Of a stretch of DNA of 5,928 bases, positions 5,759 through 5,928 are shown piece by piece (positions within the stretch are counted from its first letter, which is position 1; every line of letters starts with the position of its first letter). Source of the DNA: Bacteroidales bacterium. GTDB taxonomy: Bacteria > Bacteroidota > Bacteroidia > Bacteroidales > VadinHA17. The position numbers were made by a program, and so were the translations under genes. The stretch is from contig PMEC01000226.1 in NCBI GenBank assembly GCA_003155705.1, forward strand, positions 2,176-8,103. The letters are read 5' to 3'. Under the pieces are notes generated by a model. That model ran no database searches, was not told where the DNA came from, and worked only from the letters and a program-made list of their open reading frames with translations.

Positions 5759-5785
5759 CAAAGTTAGTAAATGTAGTTGTACAAA
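5759..5785 (-). promoter_or_regulatory. Candidate promoter of the araC-type gene, very close to its start codon
   Basis: On the minus strand TAACTTTG (5766-5759) is an exact match to the Bacteroidetes -7 element TAnnTTTG, with TTTG (5785-5782) 15 bases upstream, shorter than the usual ~20. Only six bases (TGGAGG) separate it from the ATG at 5752-5750, so a transcript from here would be leaderless or nearly so. A weaker alternative box, AAACTTTG (5811-5804), would give a leader of about 45 bases. An 8-base palindrome TTGTACAA (5777-5784) overlaps the spacer. Confidence 0.35.
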
Positions 5786-5840
5786 AGCAGCAACTTTTTA
5801 TTTCAAAGTTTAGTTCAGTGCAAAAGAAAAGTGAGTTTTT

Positions 5841-5908
5841 GAGTGAGAGCGAGGAAAAAAGAGCGAGAGTGCTCGCTCACGCTCTCACTCTCGCTCTCGC
5901 TCTTTTTT
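5841..5908 (-). terminator. Purine-rich hairpin region, probable terminator of the tRNA-Leu transcript
   Basis: Bases 5855-5869 (AAAAAAGAGCGAGAG) are the exact reverse complement of 5894-5908, giving a 15-bp perfect stem around a 24-base loop. On the minus strand the six T opposite 5855-5860 form the U tract, a few bases after the tRNA 3' end at 5912. T runs flank both arms, so it can work both ways. A competing fold exists: 5841-5851 with 5880-5890 (11 bp perfect) enclosing 5861-5867 with 5872-5878 (7 bp, AGTG loop). The two folds share bases and cannot coexist. Confidence 0.7.
5843..5871. repeat. Perfect mirror repeat in a purine-rich tract
   Basis: GTGAGAGCGAG (5843-5853) and GAGCGAGAGTG (5861-5871) are exact mirror images on the same strand around the 7-base centre GAAAAAA. 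This is mirror symmetry, not the usual inverted repeat. The tract is mostly purine with isolated T and C. It overlaps the left arm of the terminator. Confidence 0.75.
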
Positions 5909-5911
5909 CTG

Positions 5912-5928
5912 TACCCGGAGCGGGACTT
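5912..5928 (-). tRNA. tRNA 3' end, probably tRNA-Leu (partial, cut by window edge)
   Basis: On the minus strand the last 17 bases read AAGTCCCGCTCCGGGTA: the end of a T loop (AAGT), the 3' half of a T stem (CCCGC), the 3' half of an acceptor stem (TCCGGGT) and discriminator A. As I remember it, this matches the 3' end of E. coli tRNA-Leu(UAA) (GGGTTCAAGTCCCGCTCCGGGTA before CCA), which makes leucine the best guess; the anticodon lies outside the window. The CCA end is not encoded (ACAG follows). A hairpin with a U tract comes right after, as expected for a tRNA terminator. Confidence 0.78.

Noticed and set aside
5759..5761. TTG as the start of the AraC-type regulator
   Set aside because: It adds only three residues (M-W-R), overlaps a promoter-like box, and an ATG follows directly.
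5841..5902. Repeated GAGCGAGAG/CTCTCGCTC units as a CRISPR-like array
   Set aside because: Units are short, irregular and without spacers of constant length; the sequence is explained by hairpin arms beside a tRNA.

Overview
The window looks like a piece of a Bacteroidota (Bacteroidetes) genome, probably Bacteroidales or a related lineage. The composition is AT-rich. Genes are tightly packed with almost no Shine-Dalgarno sequences, promoter candidates resemble the Bacteroidetes TAnnTTTG type, and the left edge carries GH29 and GH43 glycoside hydrolase pieces typical of polysaccharide-degrading Bacteroidota. The assignment rests on style and protein character, not on a search.

Left edge (1-713): two broken glycoside hydrolase genes lie back to back. 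On the minus strand, bases 1-128 encode an internal GH43-like segment with a WAPEIHYI motif, running off the left edge. On the plus strand, bases of about 111-713 encode the C-terminal third of a GH29 alpha-L-fucosidase with its natural stop. Both lack their 5' parts, and both homologies end within the same ~20 bases (about 111-131). This is either a deletion that removed the start halves of two divergent genes or an assembly chimera. Bases 714-910 hold no convincing gene but do hold a hairpin with T tracts on both sides, placed where convergent transcription should end.

Centre (911-4817): six genes, all on the minus strand, are separated by only 7-12 bases and so are almost certainly one operon. 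In transcription order they are a cytoplasmic YceI-family lipocalin-like protein, a pirin, a six-helix TMEM175/DUF1211 membrane protein, an AhpD/carboxymuconolactone-decarboxylase-like protein with an intact CxxC...H site, an NAD(P)H-dependent FMN reductase, and a class III extradiol dioxygenase of the DODA/YgiD type. Upstream in the same orientation (4922-5752) is an AraC-family regulator, 104 bases from yceI. That gap holds a possible promoter and a short direct repeat, so the regulator probably has its own transcript and may control the operon.

How the genes may work together (inference): an FMN/quinone reductase, a ring-cleaving dioxygenase, a pirin with quercetinase-type metal ligands, a disulfide-type peroxidase-like protein and an isoprenoid-binding-fold protein fit a module that senses and disposes of quinones, catechols or other electrophiles, with a potassium-channel-like membrane protein of unclear role.

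Right edge (5762-5928): the 3' end of a tRNA gene (most likely tRNA-Leu, minus strand) enters at 5928. It is followed by a GAGCGAGAG-rich hairpin that should be its terminator. The purine-rich arm of that region is also a perfect mirror repeat and can fold in two mutually exclusive ways.
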